NCBI GenBank assembly: GCA_003151955.1
Contig: PLZB01000055.1
Location: 74,978-138,977, forward strand
Reading direction: 5' to 3'
Length of the DNA: 64,000 nt
Source: Acidimicrobiaceae bacterium
GTDB taxonomy: Bacteria; Actinomycetota; Acidimicrobiia; Acidimicrobiales; UBA8190
The notes under the pieces: model-generated
Database searches by the model: none
The model's input: only the letters and a program-made list of their open reading frames with translations
Told to the model about the DNA's origin: nothing
In this document: in pieces, positions 1 to 8,202 of the stretch
Numbering within the stretch: position 1 is the stretch's first letter
How the letters are laid out: each line of letters begins with the position of its first letter
Translations under genes and position numbers: made by a program

Positions 1-243
1 CAGGGCCTCGATGATCCGCCATTCCCGGAGGATCCCCTCGTCCCGGCCCTCCGGGGCCGAGGGGGGCGGGATCCGGAGGGCGGCCCGGAAGTCCCCCCGG
101 GAGACGGCGAAGATGTGGTTCTGGCTCCCCCCGGAGAGGAAGGTCTGGTCGAGGGGGAGGCCCCTCGGGCCGAGGCCCCGGCTGTCCATCCAGGCGGCCA
201 GCCGGCTGGAGTCGACAGCCGGGTCGGGTGGGGGGGCAGTCAA
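1..243 (-). CDS. Phosphotransferase (APH/ChoK family), N-terminal part, cut by window edge
   Basis: Reading the minus strand from 243 gives an open frame to the window edge. It contains an SGGSQNHIFAV segment and a run of small residues ending in REWRIIEAL, the pattern of the N-lobe of APH-type kinases (glycine-rich loop, then the strand carrying the ATP-binding residues). The likely start is TTG at 243, whose last two bases lie in the stop codon of the upstream acyl-CoA dehydrogenase. An ATG at 189 is an alternative but would cut the N-terminus short. In human ACAD10/11 the same kinase and dehydrogenase domains are fused, so the pair probably acts in one fatty-acid or hydroxy-acid route (inference). 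The C-terminal catalytic lobe lies outside the window. Confidence 0.72.
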   Translation of the reverse strand, partial: MTAPPPDPAVDSSRLAAWMDSRGLGPRGLPLDQTFLSGGSQNHIFAVSRGDFRAALRIPPPSAPEGRDEGILREWRIIEAL

Positions 244-1541
244 AGGTTCCCGACCTCGAGGTCGAGGTAGGCGGCGTACTTCTCCCGGGCGGCGGCGAGC
301 TTCCGGGGGCGGTGCTCGGTGGGCCAGCCGTCCTGGGAGGGGCGGTGGTCCCGGAGGACCTGGCGGGCGACGGTGACCTTGTGGACCTCGGTGGGGCCGT
401 CGGCGAGGCCGAGGATGGGGCCGGTGAGGAGCATCTGGGCGAGGGGGAGCTCGTTGGAGACGCCGAGGGCGCCGTGGACCTGGATGGCCCGGAGGACGAT
501 GTCGGTGATGACACCGGGCATGAGGGTCTTCACGGCGGCGATGTCCTTGCGGACCTTCCGGTAGTCCTGGTACCGGTCGATCGACCAGGCGGTCTGGAGG
601 ACGAAGAGCCGGAACTGGGCGAGCTGGGCGTAGGAGTCGGCGATGAAGCCCTGGACGAACTGCTTCTCGGCGAGGAGTCCGCCCTGGGTCTCCCGGCTGA
701 GGGCCCGCTCGCACATCATGTCGAAGGCTCGGTTGCAGAGGCCGATGGTCCGCATGGCGTGGTGGATCCGGCCGCCCCCGAGCCGGGTCTGGGCGATGGC
801 GAAGGCCTGGCCCTCGCCCCCGAGGAGAGCGTCGGCGGGGACCCGGACGTCCCGGTAGTCGATGAGGGCGTGGCTCCCCTCCCCAGGGGGCTCGCTCCCG
901 AGACCGATGTTCCTGACGATCTCGACGCCTGGGGTGTCGGTGGGGACAAGGAACATCGACATCCCCTGGTAGGGGGAGACCTCGGGGTCGGTGAGGGCCA
1001 TCACGATGAGGAAGGCGGCGGTCCGGGCGTTGGAGGAGAAGAACTTCGAGCCGTTGATGACCCAGTCGTCGCCGTCGGGGACGGCTCGGGTGGTGAAGAG
1101 GGTGGGGTCGGACCCGGCGTGGGGCTCGGTCATGGAGTAGGAGGAGAAGCACTCCCCGTCGAGGAGGGGCTGGAGGTAGCGGGCCTTCTGGTCGGGGGTG
1201 CCGTAGTGGGCGATGATCTCGGCGTTGCCGGTGTCGGGGGCCTGGCAGCCGAAGACGATCGGGGCCCAGCTGGAGCGGCCCAGGATCTCGTTCATGAGGG
1301 AGAGCTTGAGCTGGCCGTAACCATTCCCGCCCAGCTCGGGGCCGAGGTGGGAGGCCCAGAGGCCCCGGTCCCGGACCTCCTGCTTGAGGGGGTCGACGAC
1401 GGCCCGGCGGCTGTCGTCGAGGGGAGTGAATTCGAGGCCGGGCCAGAGGAGGTCGAGGGGCTCGACCTCTTCGGCCACGAAGGCGGCGATCCAGTCGAGT
1501 TGGTCCTGGAATTCGGGATCCGTCTCGAAGTCCCAGGCCAT
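240..1541 (-). CDS. Acyl-CoA dehydrogenase, ACAD10/11-like
   Basis: A 433-residue flavoprotein that would oxidise an acyl-CoA at the alpha-beta bond and pass electrons to ETF. The flavin-contacting segment YSMTEPHAGSDP is at about residues 135-146 and the following INGSKFFSSNA strand is intact. The C-terminal ADGPTEVHK segment is the form seen in the ACAD10/11 branch, not the YEGT form of medium-chain enzymes. The start is ATG 1541; an open frame continues upstream but its translation there is low-complexity and runs into the divergent promoter. The kinase gene downstream overlaps by 4 nt, so the two are co-translated. A TetR regulator is divergent, with a candidate operator between them. Substrate chain length cannot be read from the sequence. 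Confidence 0.9.
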   Translation of the reverse strand: MAWDFETDPEFQDQLDWIAAFVAEEVEPLDLLWPGLEFTPLDDSRRAVVDPLKQEVRDRGLWASHLGPELGGNGYGQLKLSLMNEILGRSSWAPIVFGCQAPDTGNAEIIAHYGTPDQKARYLQPLLDGECFSSYSMTEPHAGSDPTLFTTRAVPDGDDWVINGSKFFSSNARTAAFLIVMALTDPEVSPYQGMSMFLVPTDTPGVEIVRNIGLGSEPPGEGSHALIDYRDVRVPADALLGGEGQAFAIAQTRLGGGRIHHAMRTIGLCNRAFDMMCERALSRETQGGLLAEKQFVQGFIADSYAQLAQFRLFVLQTAWSIDRYQDYRKVRKDIAAVKTLMPGVITDIVLRAIQVHGALGVSNELPLAQMLLTGPILGLADGPTEVHKVTVARQVLRDHRPSQDGWPTEHRPRKLAAAREKYAAYLDLEVGNL

Positions 1542-1586
1542 GGGAAGGCTCCGTTCCCCGGATCCCGAATGTAGTGTTCCCCCGAT

Positions 1587-1603
1587 CCGGAATGTCGTTC
1601 CGG
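1587..1603. promoter_or_regulatory. Candidate TetR operator between ACAD and TetR genes
   Basis: A perfect inverted repeat, CCGGAA-TGTCG-TTCCGG (6-bp arms, 5-bp spacer), lies between the divergent start codons. A partial direct copy of the same segment (GATCC, GAATGT, GTTCC) sits just upstream at about 1561-1580. TetR regulators commonly autoregulate from divergent promoters, so this is a reasonable site for the adjacent regulator. No binding evidence is available. Confidence 0.45.
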
Positions 1604-1653
1604 CATTCAAGCACAGAGTTCCCCAAACCCGGAGGAAGCCGGATGGCAGAGCG

Positions 1654-2304
1654 GTGAGGATCGGGGCCCTCCCCCAGGGGTCGCCCTCGCTCGAGGAGCG
1701 GGCCGTCGAGCGGTCGACGGCCGGCCTGGTGGCGGCCCGCCAGGAGGAGGCCCGGCTGCTGATGGAGGCCGGGAGGGTGGTGATGACCCGGCTGGGGACG
1801 AGCCGGCGGGTCACGGTGGCCGAGATCGTCCGGGAGGCGGGACTCTCCAACCAGGCCTTCTACCGGCACTTCGCCGGGAAGGACGACCTGGTGGCGGCCA
1901 TCGTCGATGCCGGGGCCCGGCGGCTCCGTGGCTACCTGGCCCACCGGATGGCCGGGGAGGGGCAGCCGGCGGGGAAGGTCCGGGTCTGGGTCAGGGGGGT
2001 CCTCTCCCAGGCCACCGACGAGGAGGTGGCGGCGCCGACCCGGGCCATCGGCTGGAACCGGAACATCCTGGCCGTCGAGGCCGACGGGGCCGCCCGGGAT
2101 GCCGAGTCGCTGGTCTGGGCCCTCCTGGAGGAGCCTCTGGCCCGGTGTGGCCAGGGGGATCCCGAGGCGACGGCCTACCTGATCGGGAAGCTGGTCTTCG
2201 CCGTCCTGGTCGAGGCGCTCTGGTCCGAGGAGCCCCCGACCCGGACCCAACTCGACCTGGTCGAGGAGTTCTGCCTGGCCGCCGTCACGGGGGGGGAGCC
2301 GTGA
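1654..2304 (+). CDS. TetR family transcriptional regulator
   Basis: About 216 residues. The N-terminal helix-turn-helix is at roughly residues 50-76 (VTVAEIVREAGLSNQAFYRHFAGKD), with the characteristic YRHF recognition-helix end, followed by a helical ligand domain. The start is uncertain: GTG 1654 is the best in-frame choice, about 20 nt after a GGAGG, and any upstream extension would read through the intergenic operator. The gene ends in an 8-base G run and overlaps the downstream P450 by GTGA, so the two are translated together. It probably controls the P450 and the divergent ACAD/kinase pair (inference from position). Confidence 0.82.
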   Translation: MRIGALPQGSPSLEERAVERSTAGLVAARQEEARLLMEAGRVVMTRLGTSRRVTVAEIVREAGLSNQAFYRHFAGKDDLVAAIVDAGARRLRGYLAHRMAGEGQPAGKVRVWVRGVLSQATDEEVAAPTRAIGWNRNILAVEADGAARDAESLVWALLEEPLARCGQGDPEATAYLIGKLVFAVLVEALWSEEPPTRTQLDLVEEFCLAAVTGGEP

Positions 2305-3551
2305 CCGAGGGGGCCAGGGGAACGGGCCCGGTCGAGTTCGACCCCTTCTCGTCGGTCTACTTCGACGATCCCTACGAGACCTACCGGCGGCTCCGGGACG
2401 AGCGGCCCGTCTACCGGAACGACCGCTACGGCTTCACGGCCCTGTCCCGCTGGGACGACGTGGTGGAGGCGTCCCGGAACTGGCAGACCTTCTCGAGTGC
2501 CCACGGGGTCGACCTGGCCACGCTGACGAGCGGCCGGAGGCCGGAGTTCGACAGCCTCATCATGATCGACCCCCCCAAGCACAACCGGCTCCGGGCCCTC
2601 GTGAGCCGGGTCTTCTCCCCCCGGGCCGTCAGCGCCCTGGAGCCGATGATCCGGGAGGTGGTCAGGGGGTTCCTCGACGAGCTCGGGGGGCGGAGCGGGT
2701 TCGACGCCGTGGCCGAGTTCTCGGGACCCTTCCCGGTCGAGGTCATCTCGGTCATGCTGGGAGTACCCCCGGCGGAACGGCAGCAGATCCGGCATTGGCT
2801 CGACCTGGTCCTGACCCGGGAGGAGGGCCAGATCGCTCCCGGTCGGGCCGCCCAGGCGGCCGGGCTCGAGATGGGGAGCTATTTCTACGAGCTGGTGGGC
2901 CGGAAGCGCCGGGACCCCGACGAGGGGATGATCAGCCGGCTCATCGAGGCGACGGTGGCCGACGAGGAGGGCCGGGAGGTGGCCCTCGACGACATGGAGA
3001 TCGCCGGGTTCGTGGCCCTCCTCGGGGGGGCGGGGGCGGAGACGGTGACGAAGCTGGTGGCCAACGCCATCGTCCTCTTCGACAGCCACCCCGACCAGTG
3101 GGACGCCGTCCTCGGGGACCGGTCCCTGATCCCGGGGGCGGTCGAGGAGCTCCTCCGGTACCACCCCCCCTCCCAGTACCAGGGACGGTGGACCACCGAG
3201 GAGGTCACCCTCCACGGGGAGACGATCCCGGCCGGCCGGCCGGTGATCCTCATCACCGGGGCGGCCACCCGGGACGAACGGCACTTCGAGGACCCGGACC
3301 GGTTCGAGATCCTCCGGAAGCCGGAGCTGGCCCTCGGACTCGGCCACGGGGTCCACGCCTGCCTCGGGGCCGCCCTGGCCCGGATGGAGAGCCGGATCGC
3401 CATCGAGGAGTTCGGGGCCCGCTTCCCGGTCTTCGAGGTCGACCGGGAGGGGCTCCGGCGGGTGCAGATGGCAAACGTGGCCGGCTACTCCTCGGTGCCG
3501 GTGGCAGTGGGAAGGGGCCGGGAGTCCCGGGACCGGCCGACTGGAGGCTGA
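2301..3551 (+). CDS. Cytochrome P450
   Basis: A soluble 416-residue bacterial class P450. All landmarks are present: the I-helix oxygen-activation segment GAGAET at about 243-248, the ExxR pair in EELLR at 282-286, and the heme-ligand loop LGLGHGVHACLG at 345-356 with Cys354. The loop has Leu in place of the usual Phe seven residues before the cysteine. The segment around IDPPKHNRLRALVSR is typical of actinobacterial CYPs. The start is GTG 2301, which overlaps the TetR stop. Redox partners are not encoded next to it, although a 4Fe-4S ferredoxin lies at 16.7 kb. Substrate unknown; the neighbouring ACAD suggests a hydroxylated fatty acid, sterol or terpenoid route (inference). Confidence 0.93.
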   Translation: MTEGARGTGPVEFDPFSSVYFDDPYETYRRLRDERPVYRNDRYGFTALSRWDDVVEASRNWQTFSSAHGVDLATLTSGRRPEFDSLIMIDPPKHNRLRALVSRVFSPRAVSALEPMIREVVRGFLDELGGRSGFDAVAEFSGPFPVEVISVMLGVPPAERQQIRHWLDLVLTREEGQIAPGRAAQAAGLEMGSYFYELVGRKRRDPDEGMISRLIEATVADEEGREVALDDMEIAGFVALLGGAGAETVTKLVANAIVLFDSHPDQWDAVLGDRSLIPGAVEELLRYHPPSQYQGRWTTEEVTLHGETIPAGRPVILITGAATRDERHFEDPDRFEILRKPELALGLGHGVHACLGAALARMESRIAIEEFGARFPVFEVDREGLRRVQMANVAGYSSVPVAVGRGRESRDRPTGG

Positions 3552-3681
3552 ACGCCCGGTGCCGGGAGGACCCCCACCACGATTGAGGGTCCGCTGGAAA
3601 AGAATTCTGTAACGCCGAGCGGCCGTCTGACGATAACGATGGTGGAGACGACATCCGGGGTGGTGTCGAGGAAGGGGCCAG

Positions 3682-3867
3682 GTGTCGGGCTGTGAAGGAC
3701 AGCTCACCGTCCACGGTGAGGGCAGCGTGAGCTGCTCCGATCCCGCCTGCCTGGCCTCGGCCGACCTCGAGACGGTGATCGCCCGGCACCGGGCCTTCGC
3801 CGCCTGTCACGGCTCCGACCCCTGCGAGATCTGCAGCCGGACCCTCCTGCGACCTGCCGTCGTCTGA
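3682..3867 (+). CDS. Small cysteine-rich hypothetical protein
   Basis: A 61-residue open frame from GTG 3682, preceded by a purine-rich GAGGAAGGGG stretch suitable as a ribosome-binding site. It has six cysteines, including paired sets near the middle and the end (CSDPAC, and CHGSDPC followed by EIC), suggesting a small metal-binding or zinc-ribbon fold. I do not recognise the family. It sits alone between the P450 and a damaged aldo/keto reductase. The upstream 130 bases are slightly AT-richer than their surroundings (AAAAGAATTCTGTAAC and GATAACGAT) and may hold a promoter. Codon use matches the neighbours, supporting real coding, but there is no homology evidence. Confidence 0.5.
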   Translation: MSGCEGQLTVHGEGSVSCSDPACLASADLETVIARHRAFAACHGSDPCEICSRTLLRPAVV

Positions 3868-3919
3868 GCCGATCCGGGAGGTAGGGTCCCTCCCCTCGGG
3901 GGAGGAGGAGGGCCGACCG

Positions 3920-4866
3920 GTGGAGCGACGGATGCTCGGGAGCTTGGAGGTCTCGGCCCTGGGGCTGGGATGCATGGGGATGTCCTTCGCCTACGGAACG
4001 GCCGAGAGCCGGGACGAGGACCGCTCGATCGCCACTGTCCATCGGGCCCTCGACCTCGGGGTCACCCTCCTCGACACCGCCGACGCCTATGGCCCCCACC
4101 ACAACGAGCGGCTCCTGGGCCGGGCCGTCGCCGGCCGAAGAGACGAGGTCGAGCTGGCCACTAAATTCGGCCTCCTCTCCGGGGAGCCCGGCCGCCGCGT
4201 CGACGGCCGGCCGGAGCGGGCCGGGATCTGCTGCGATGCCTCCCTGGAGCGGCTCGCCGTCGACCACATCGACCTCTACTACCTCCACCGGGTCGACCCC
4301 CTCGTCCCCATCGAGGAGACAGTCGGGGCCATGGCCGAGCTGGTGACGGCCGGGAAGGTCCGCCACATCGGGCTCTCCGAAGTCACCGGGGACACCCTCC
4401 GGCGGGCCCATGCCGTCCACCCGGTCACGGCCGTCCAGAGCGAGTACCCGCCGCCGCCGACCTCCGGGTCGGAGTCGTCGCCTACAGCCCCCTGGGTCGG
4501 GGCTTCCTGACCGGCTCCATCACCTCCCTGGCCGACCTGCCCGAGGGGGACTGGCGCCGGATGAATCCTCGGTTCAGCGAGGAGAACATCGCCGCCAACC
4601 GGTCCCTCCTGGCCCGGATCGAGGAGCTCGCCGTTGAGAAGGGGGTCACCCCGGCCCAGCTGGCCCTGGCCTGGGTGCTGGCCCGTGGGTCCTCCGTCGT
4701 CCCCATCCCGGGGACCACCAGTCCGGCCCGCCTGGAGGAGAACGCCGCCTCCGCCGACCTCGTGCTCAGCGAGGAGGAACTGGCCCGGATCTCCGAGGCC
4801 GTCCCAGCCGGATCGGCGGCCGGGACCCGCTACCCCGAGGAGATGATGGGCTACGTGAACAGCTGA
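3920..4866 (+). pseudogene. Aldo/keto reductase, frameshifted with an internal deletion
   Basis: The first part (GTG 3920 to about 4447) carries the AKR landmarks: [10 protein letters not shown], the LLDTADAYG segment with catalytic Asp and Tyr, the Lys in LATKFG, and the His in YYLHRVD. After AVQSEY the frame fails and runs to a stop at 4510. The family sequence resumes in another frame as [18 protein letters not shown] (from about 4463) and continues to the stop at 4866, ending with SSVVPIPGTT and a normal C-terminus. Spliced together, about 13 residues normally between SEY and the SPLG strand are missing, so this is more than a one-base slip. It would have been an NADPH-dependent reductase of about 325 residues. 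Probably non-functional unless the assembly is wrong here. Confidence 0.82.
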
Positions 4867-4883
4867 CCATCCGCTGGCCAGCT

Positions 4884-5348
4884 TCAGGCCGGCGCCGCTC
4901 CGGGCCGGGACCGGAGGACGGCCAGGGCCTCGTCGGCGTGCCGGTCGGTGTCGAACTCGCTGTGGATGGCGGCGAGGACTCTCCGGTCGGTATCGATGAC
5001 GAAGGTCGTCCGCTTCGTGAAAGGGAGACCCGGTCGCTTCACTCCGAACAGCCGGGCCACCGTTCCCCCCTTGTCCGAGAGGAGGGGATAGCCGAAGGAA
5101 TGCTTGGCCGCGAACCGCTGCTGCCGTTCCACCGAGTCGAGGCTGATCCCGATGGGCTGGGCCCCGAGGGTGTCGAAGTCCTTGGCGAGGTCCCGGAAGT
5201 TGCAGCTCTCGGCCGTGCAGCCCGGGGTCATGGCTCTGGGGTAGAAGAAGAGGACCACCGGACCGTGGAGGAGCTGCTCGGTGAGTCGGAGGGGCTTCCC
5301 GTCGTCGGCGGTCAGTTCGAAGTCGGGGACGAGATCGCCGGTCTGCAT
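4884..5348 (-). CDS. bcp: Thioredoxin-dependent peroxiredoxin, Bcp/PrxQ type
   Basis: A 154-residue peroxiredoxin reducing hydrogen and organic peroxides with thioredoxin as the usual reductant. The peroxidatic Cys44 in YPRAMTPGCT and a resolving Cys49 five residues later (in AESC) are the PrxQ arrangement. The usual Bcp segment KDxTPGCT reads RAMTPGCT here. The start is ATG 5348 (MQTGDLVPDFELTADDG), the canonical N-terminus. The gene converges on the damaged aldo/keto reductase with an 18-nt gap and is divergent from the Met-rich membrane protein. Cytoplasmic. Confidence 0.93.
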   Translation of the reverse strand: MQTGDLVPDFELTADDGKPLRLTEQLLHGPVVLFFYPRAMTPGCTAESCNFRDLAKDFDTLGAQPIGISLDSVERQQRFAAKHSFGYPLLSDKGGTVARLFGVKRPGLPFTKRTTFVIDTDRRVLAAIHSEFDTDRHADEALAVLRSRPGAAPA

Positions 5349-5522
5349 GATCCGGAGTCTATGGAGCCCTTGTCCCGACTCGTCCCCAACTCACCCTCAG
5401 GCGCCTCCCCCGCGCCCAGAGGAGCCAACACATTCCCCTCATCACCGCCTCACAGGGGCAACACCCCCCGGCCCGATCCTGTCTCCAGGGTTCCGCGAGG
5501 GCCCGTCGACAAGGAGGGGACG

Positions 5523-6389
5523 ATGGAAGAGCTGCAGGCACGGGGAAGAAGGGCCTGGCGCCACGCCGGGCCCGGGACTCGGATCTGGTGGGCGGCGGCC
5601 GGGACCGTCGCCCTGGCCGGGGCCATCGTGGTGGGCTCGACCGCGGTGGCCGCCGCCTCCCGACACACGGCACCGTCCACCTCCGCACCGACCCCAACGG
5701 TCCCGGCGGGGTCGTCGGATGGCATGTCGGGCATGTCGGGCATGGCCGGCATGGCCGGCATGGCCGGATCGAGCGGATCGACCGGGACGAGCACCAACGG
5801 GATCTGCCCCGACGTCACCGGGGCCACCCGGATGGCCGACGGGATGCTCATGGCCCCGGTCCCGGCCGGGCCACCGACGACCGCCCAGCAGGCCGCCGCC
5901 GCCCAGCTCGTGGCCCAGACGACCCAGGACATCGCCGGGTACTCGAGCCTCTCGGCGGCCCAGGCGGCCGGCTACACCCCCGCCACCCGGACGACGGGGA
6001 CGCTGGTCCACTACGCCAACTGGGACACGGTCAAGGCCGGGGACGTCCTCGACCCCGAGCATCCCTCGGCCCTCATGTACGTGAACTCGGTGGACGGACC
6101 GGTCCTGGTCGGGGCCATGTATCTCGGCCCGGGTCCCTGCCAGCCCGGGCCGGACGTCGGGGGGTCGCTGACCCAGTGGCACGCCCATTCCAACCTCTGC
6201 CTCAGGGGTGACCACCAGGTGGTCGGGAAGACCTCGGCCGGCGGGAGCTGCACGACGGGGAGCCACAACACCAGGACCTACTTCATGCTCCACGTCTGGA
6301 CGGCCCCCTCACTGCCGGCCTCGGACCAGTTCCAGGCCGACCTGCCCATGTCGAGTTTCAGCCGGATCGCCGGAACGGGACGGCCGTGA
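5523..6389 (+). CDS. Membrane-anchored Met-rich protein with WHAH motif, unknown function
   Basis: Start ATG 5523 has an excellent ribosome-binding site (AAGGAGGGG). The 288-residue product has a single membrane segment at about 22-45, a Ser/Thr/Pro linker, then five GMSG/GMAG-type repeats at about 68-82. The extracellular domain has an HY pair near 163, WHAH at 219-222 followed by a Cys, and a late HVW. The phrases GDVLDPEHPSALMY, GPVLVGAMYL and the WHAHSNLC segment recur in uncharacterised actinobacterial proteins as I remember them. Clustered Met and His suggest copper or another soft metal (inference). It overlaps the next, decayed membrane-protein gene by GTGA. Confidence 0.75.
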   Translation: MEELQARGRRAWRHAGPGTRIWWAAAGTVALAGAIVVGSTAVAAASRHTAPSTSAPTPTVPAGSSDGMSGMSGMAGMAGMAGSSGSTGTSTNGICPDVTGATRMADGMLMAPVPAGPPTTAQQAAAAQLVAQTTQDIAGYSSLSAAQAAGYTPATRTTGTLVHYANWDTVKAGDVLDPEHPSALMYVNSVDGPVLVGAMYLGPGPCQPGPDVGGSLTQWHAHSNLCLRGDHQVVGKTSAGGSCTTGSHNTRTYFMLHVWTAPSLPASDQFQADLPMSSFSRIAGTGRP

Positions 6390-6963
6390 CCGGGGCCCCG
6401 GTCCGGCAGGGTCACCCTCCGGACCATCCAGGTGGCCCTGGGGGGGGTTCTGGCTCATCGACGGGATCCTCCAGCTCCAGCCCGGGATGTTCGGAACGGG
6501 GTTCGTGAACGGGGTCCTGGCTGCGGCCAGCCAGGGCCAGCCGGCCTGGCTGGCCGGACCGATGGACGTCGTGAACCACCTCATCGCCCTCCAGCCGGCC
6601 GGTTGGAACATGGTCTTCGCCGCCCTCCAGCTCCTCATCGGCCTGGGCCTCCTCTTCCGGACCACCGTCAAGGAGGCCCTCCTCCTCTCCTTCGCCTGGG
6701 TGGCCGGGGTCTGGACCCTGGGGGAGGGAATGGGTGGGATCCGGACCGGTTCGCCGGGCCGGCGCCTTCCTCGTACCTGGGGCCGCCCTCTCCCTGACGT
6801 TCTGGGTGGTGGGCCAGTCACTGGGGGGATTTTTGGGGGGATGGCGACCGATCCGAACAGGGGTCCCCTCTTCGTCCTCCTGGCCCTGGCCCTCTTCCCC
6901 AACCGGACCATCCCGAGGCGCGGGCGACGGCGCCACTCCCCCCGGTCCTGGCCAGCCGGATGA
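6386..6963 (+). pseudogene. Decayed polytopic membrane protein gene
   Basis: Fragments of one or two related membrane proteins lie in different frames. VTLRTIQVALGG (about 6409-6450) slips at a G8 run into FWLIDGILQLQPGMFGTGFVNGVLAA, a clean stretch of about 90 residues ending GVWTLGEGMGGI. The frame then changes to AGAFLVPGAALSLTFWVVGQSLGG and, after another slip near GGGGGGATTTTTGGGGGG, to ATDPNRGPLFVLLALALFPN. WTLGEGMGGI and FWVVGQSLGG look like the same motif from two paralogues, so the locus may be a recombination product. The first GTG (6386) overlaps the upstream Met-rich gene, suggesting an original operon. I do not know the family's function. Confidence 0.65.
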
Positions 6964-7011
6964 GGACCTAAGACCCTGGCCCGATCGGTCCCCCCGGACG
7001 AAGCTGGCAAT

Positions 7012-7629
7012 ATGACCGGGAGATTCGACAAGGCGTTCCAGGGACTCCGGGCCACCGGGGCCAGCGTCGCCACCCATGAGGTCGTCGAGGCACTCAGCCG
7101 CCACGGCCGGGAGGAGGGTGAGCTCCTCGAGCGCTACCGGCGGTTCGTCCAGGAGGCGGAGTCACCGGCGGCCAGGTACCTGGTCCAGTTGATCCTCGAG
7201 GACGAGGAGCAGCATCACCGGATGCTCGAGGAGCTGGCCAACACCATCGCCTGGGGTTGGGTCTCGGGGACGCCCCAGGACGTCGTCCCGGTCTCCCCCT
7301 GGGGGACCGGCCGAGGTCCCCTCGTGGGGGAGACCCGGGCCCTGCTCCGCTACGAGCTGAAGGACCGGACCGAGCTCCGGCACCTCCGGCGGCGGCTCCG
7401 GTCCTACGGGGACGTCCCCCTCTGGGGGCTCCTCGTCGACCTGATGCGGTCGGACACCGAGAAGCACATCGACATCCACCGGTTCATCCTCCGGCACAGC
7501 TCCGGAGGTCGACCCACCCTCGGCGACCGGCTCCGGAGCGCCCTCGTCAGGCGGGCCCCCCGGAACGCGACTCTCCCGGCTGGGCCGGCTCCCCCGGAGA
7601 CGGTCCAGGCCACCCGGGTCGGCGTCTGA
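7012..7629 (+). CDS. Ferritin-like helical protein, putative di-metal
   Basis: A 205-residue, mostly helical, charged protein starting at ATG 7012. The first half has a Glu-rich helix (EEGELLERYRRFVQEAE, about 34-50) and a helix with EDEEQHHRMLEELA (about 63-76). The second half has ELKDRTELRHLRRRL and DTEKHIDIHRFILRH. Paired Glu/His on four helices is the ferritin-like pattern, suggesting a carboxylate-bridged di-iron or di-manganese site (inference). The last 40 residues are Arg/Pro-rich and probably disordered. It converges on the cupin gene with only 3 nt between the stop codons. No closer assignment is possible by eye. Confidence 0.7.
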   Translation: MTGRFDKAFQGLRATGASVATHEVVEALSRHGREEGELLERYRRFVQEAESPAARYLVQLILEDEEQHHRMLEELANTIAWGWVSGTPQDVVPVSPWGTGRGPLVGETRALLRYELKDRTELRHLRRRLRSYGDVPLWGLLVDLMRSDTEKHIDIHRFILRHSSGGRPTLGDRLRSALVRRAPRNATLPAGPAPPETVQATRVGV

Positions 7630-7632
7630 CCG

Positions 7633-8130
7633 CTAGGACTCGTCGACCTCCCAGCGACCCCGGAGATCCTCCAGCCAGCCGGGCAGTTCGATGGGGGGGT
7701 CGGGGAGGGCCTCGGCCCCCTGGACGGCGAGGAGCGACTCGAAGGCGGCCGGGTCGTCCCCCCAGCCCCGGGGATCCCCGAACATGGCCTCGAAGAGGAG
7801 GGTCCCCTCGGGGCCGGCCAGGAAGGGACCGAAGGCGGCCCCCAGGGGGAGCTCGATGTGGGTACCGGCCGGGCAGTGGCGGTCCCCGCACCAGAGGTCC
7901 CCCTCGATGACGAAGACGACGTGGGGACTGTGGTGGCCGTGACGGCGCTGGATCATCCCGGGGTCCCAGCGGGCGTAGAGGGAGAGGTAGGGGGGATCCG
8001 GGGAGAAGGCCAGCCATTTCTCCCAGACCGAGGCCGTCGTCCCGTCGGCCCGCCGGATCCGGCGGACCTCCTGCCAGGGGACCTCGGGGTCGTCGAGGTG
8101 ACGGAAGACGGGGACCGGCGGGTCGGGCAT
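7633..8130 (-). CDS. Cupin-domain protein
   Basis: A 165-residue single-domain cupin. The metal-binding motif is clear: HGHHSPHVVFVIEGDLW near residues 64-82 matches the G-H-x-H-x(3-4)-E-x(6)-G pattern, and the second half has PAGTHIELPLGAAFGPFLAGPEGT. Start ATG 8130 gives MPDPPVPVFRHLDD; a GTG 24 nt upstream (8154) would add eight residues. Such cupins include anti-sigma ChrR-like sensors and small dioxygenases, and the sequence does not decide between them. It is divergent from the MoxR operon. Confidence 0.8.
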   Translation of the reverse strand: MPDPPVPVFRHLDDPEVPWQEVRRIRRADGTTASVWEKWLAFSPDPPYLSLYARWDPGMIQRRHGHHSPHVVFVIEGDLWCGDRHCPAGTHIELPLGAAFGPFLAGPEGTLLFEAMFGDPRGWGDDPAAFESLLAVQGAEALPDPPIELPGWLEDLRGRWEVDES

Positions 8131-8202
8131 GGCCCAGTCTGTCCCGAAGCGCACCGCGGAGCCTCACAGCAGGCTTTAGGCTCGGCGGGTAGCTGAGGGA
8201 AG

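Noticed and set aside
228..1574. Long plus-strand open frame (448 residues) opposite the acyl-CoA dehydrogenase
   Set aside because: It is the antisense of a clear dehydrogenase; its translation is Gly/Val/Glu/Asp repeats with no motifs. Similar long antisense frames occur opposite most genes here because of the GC bias.
3552..3681. Terminator or small RNA after the P450 gene
   Set aside because: Only a short imperfect stem (CCCGGTGCCGGG) is visible with no U-run; not enough to call.
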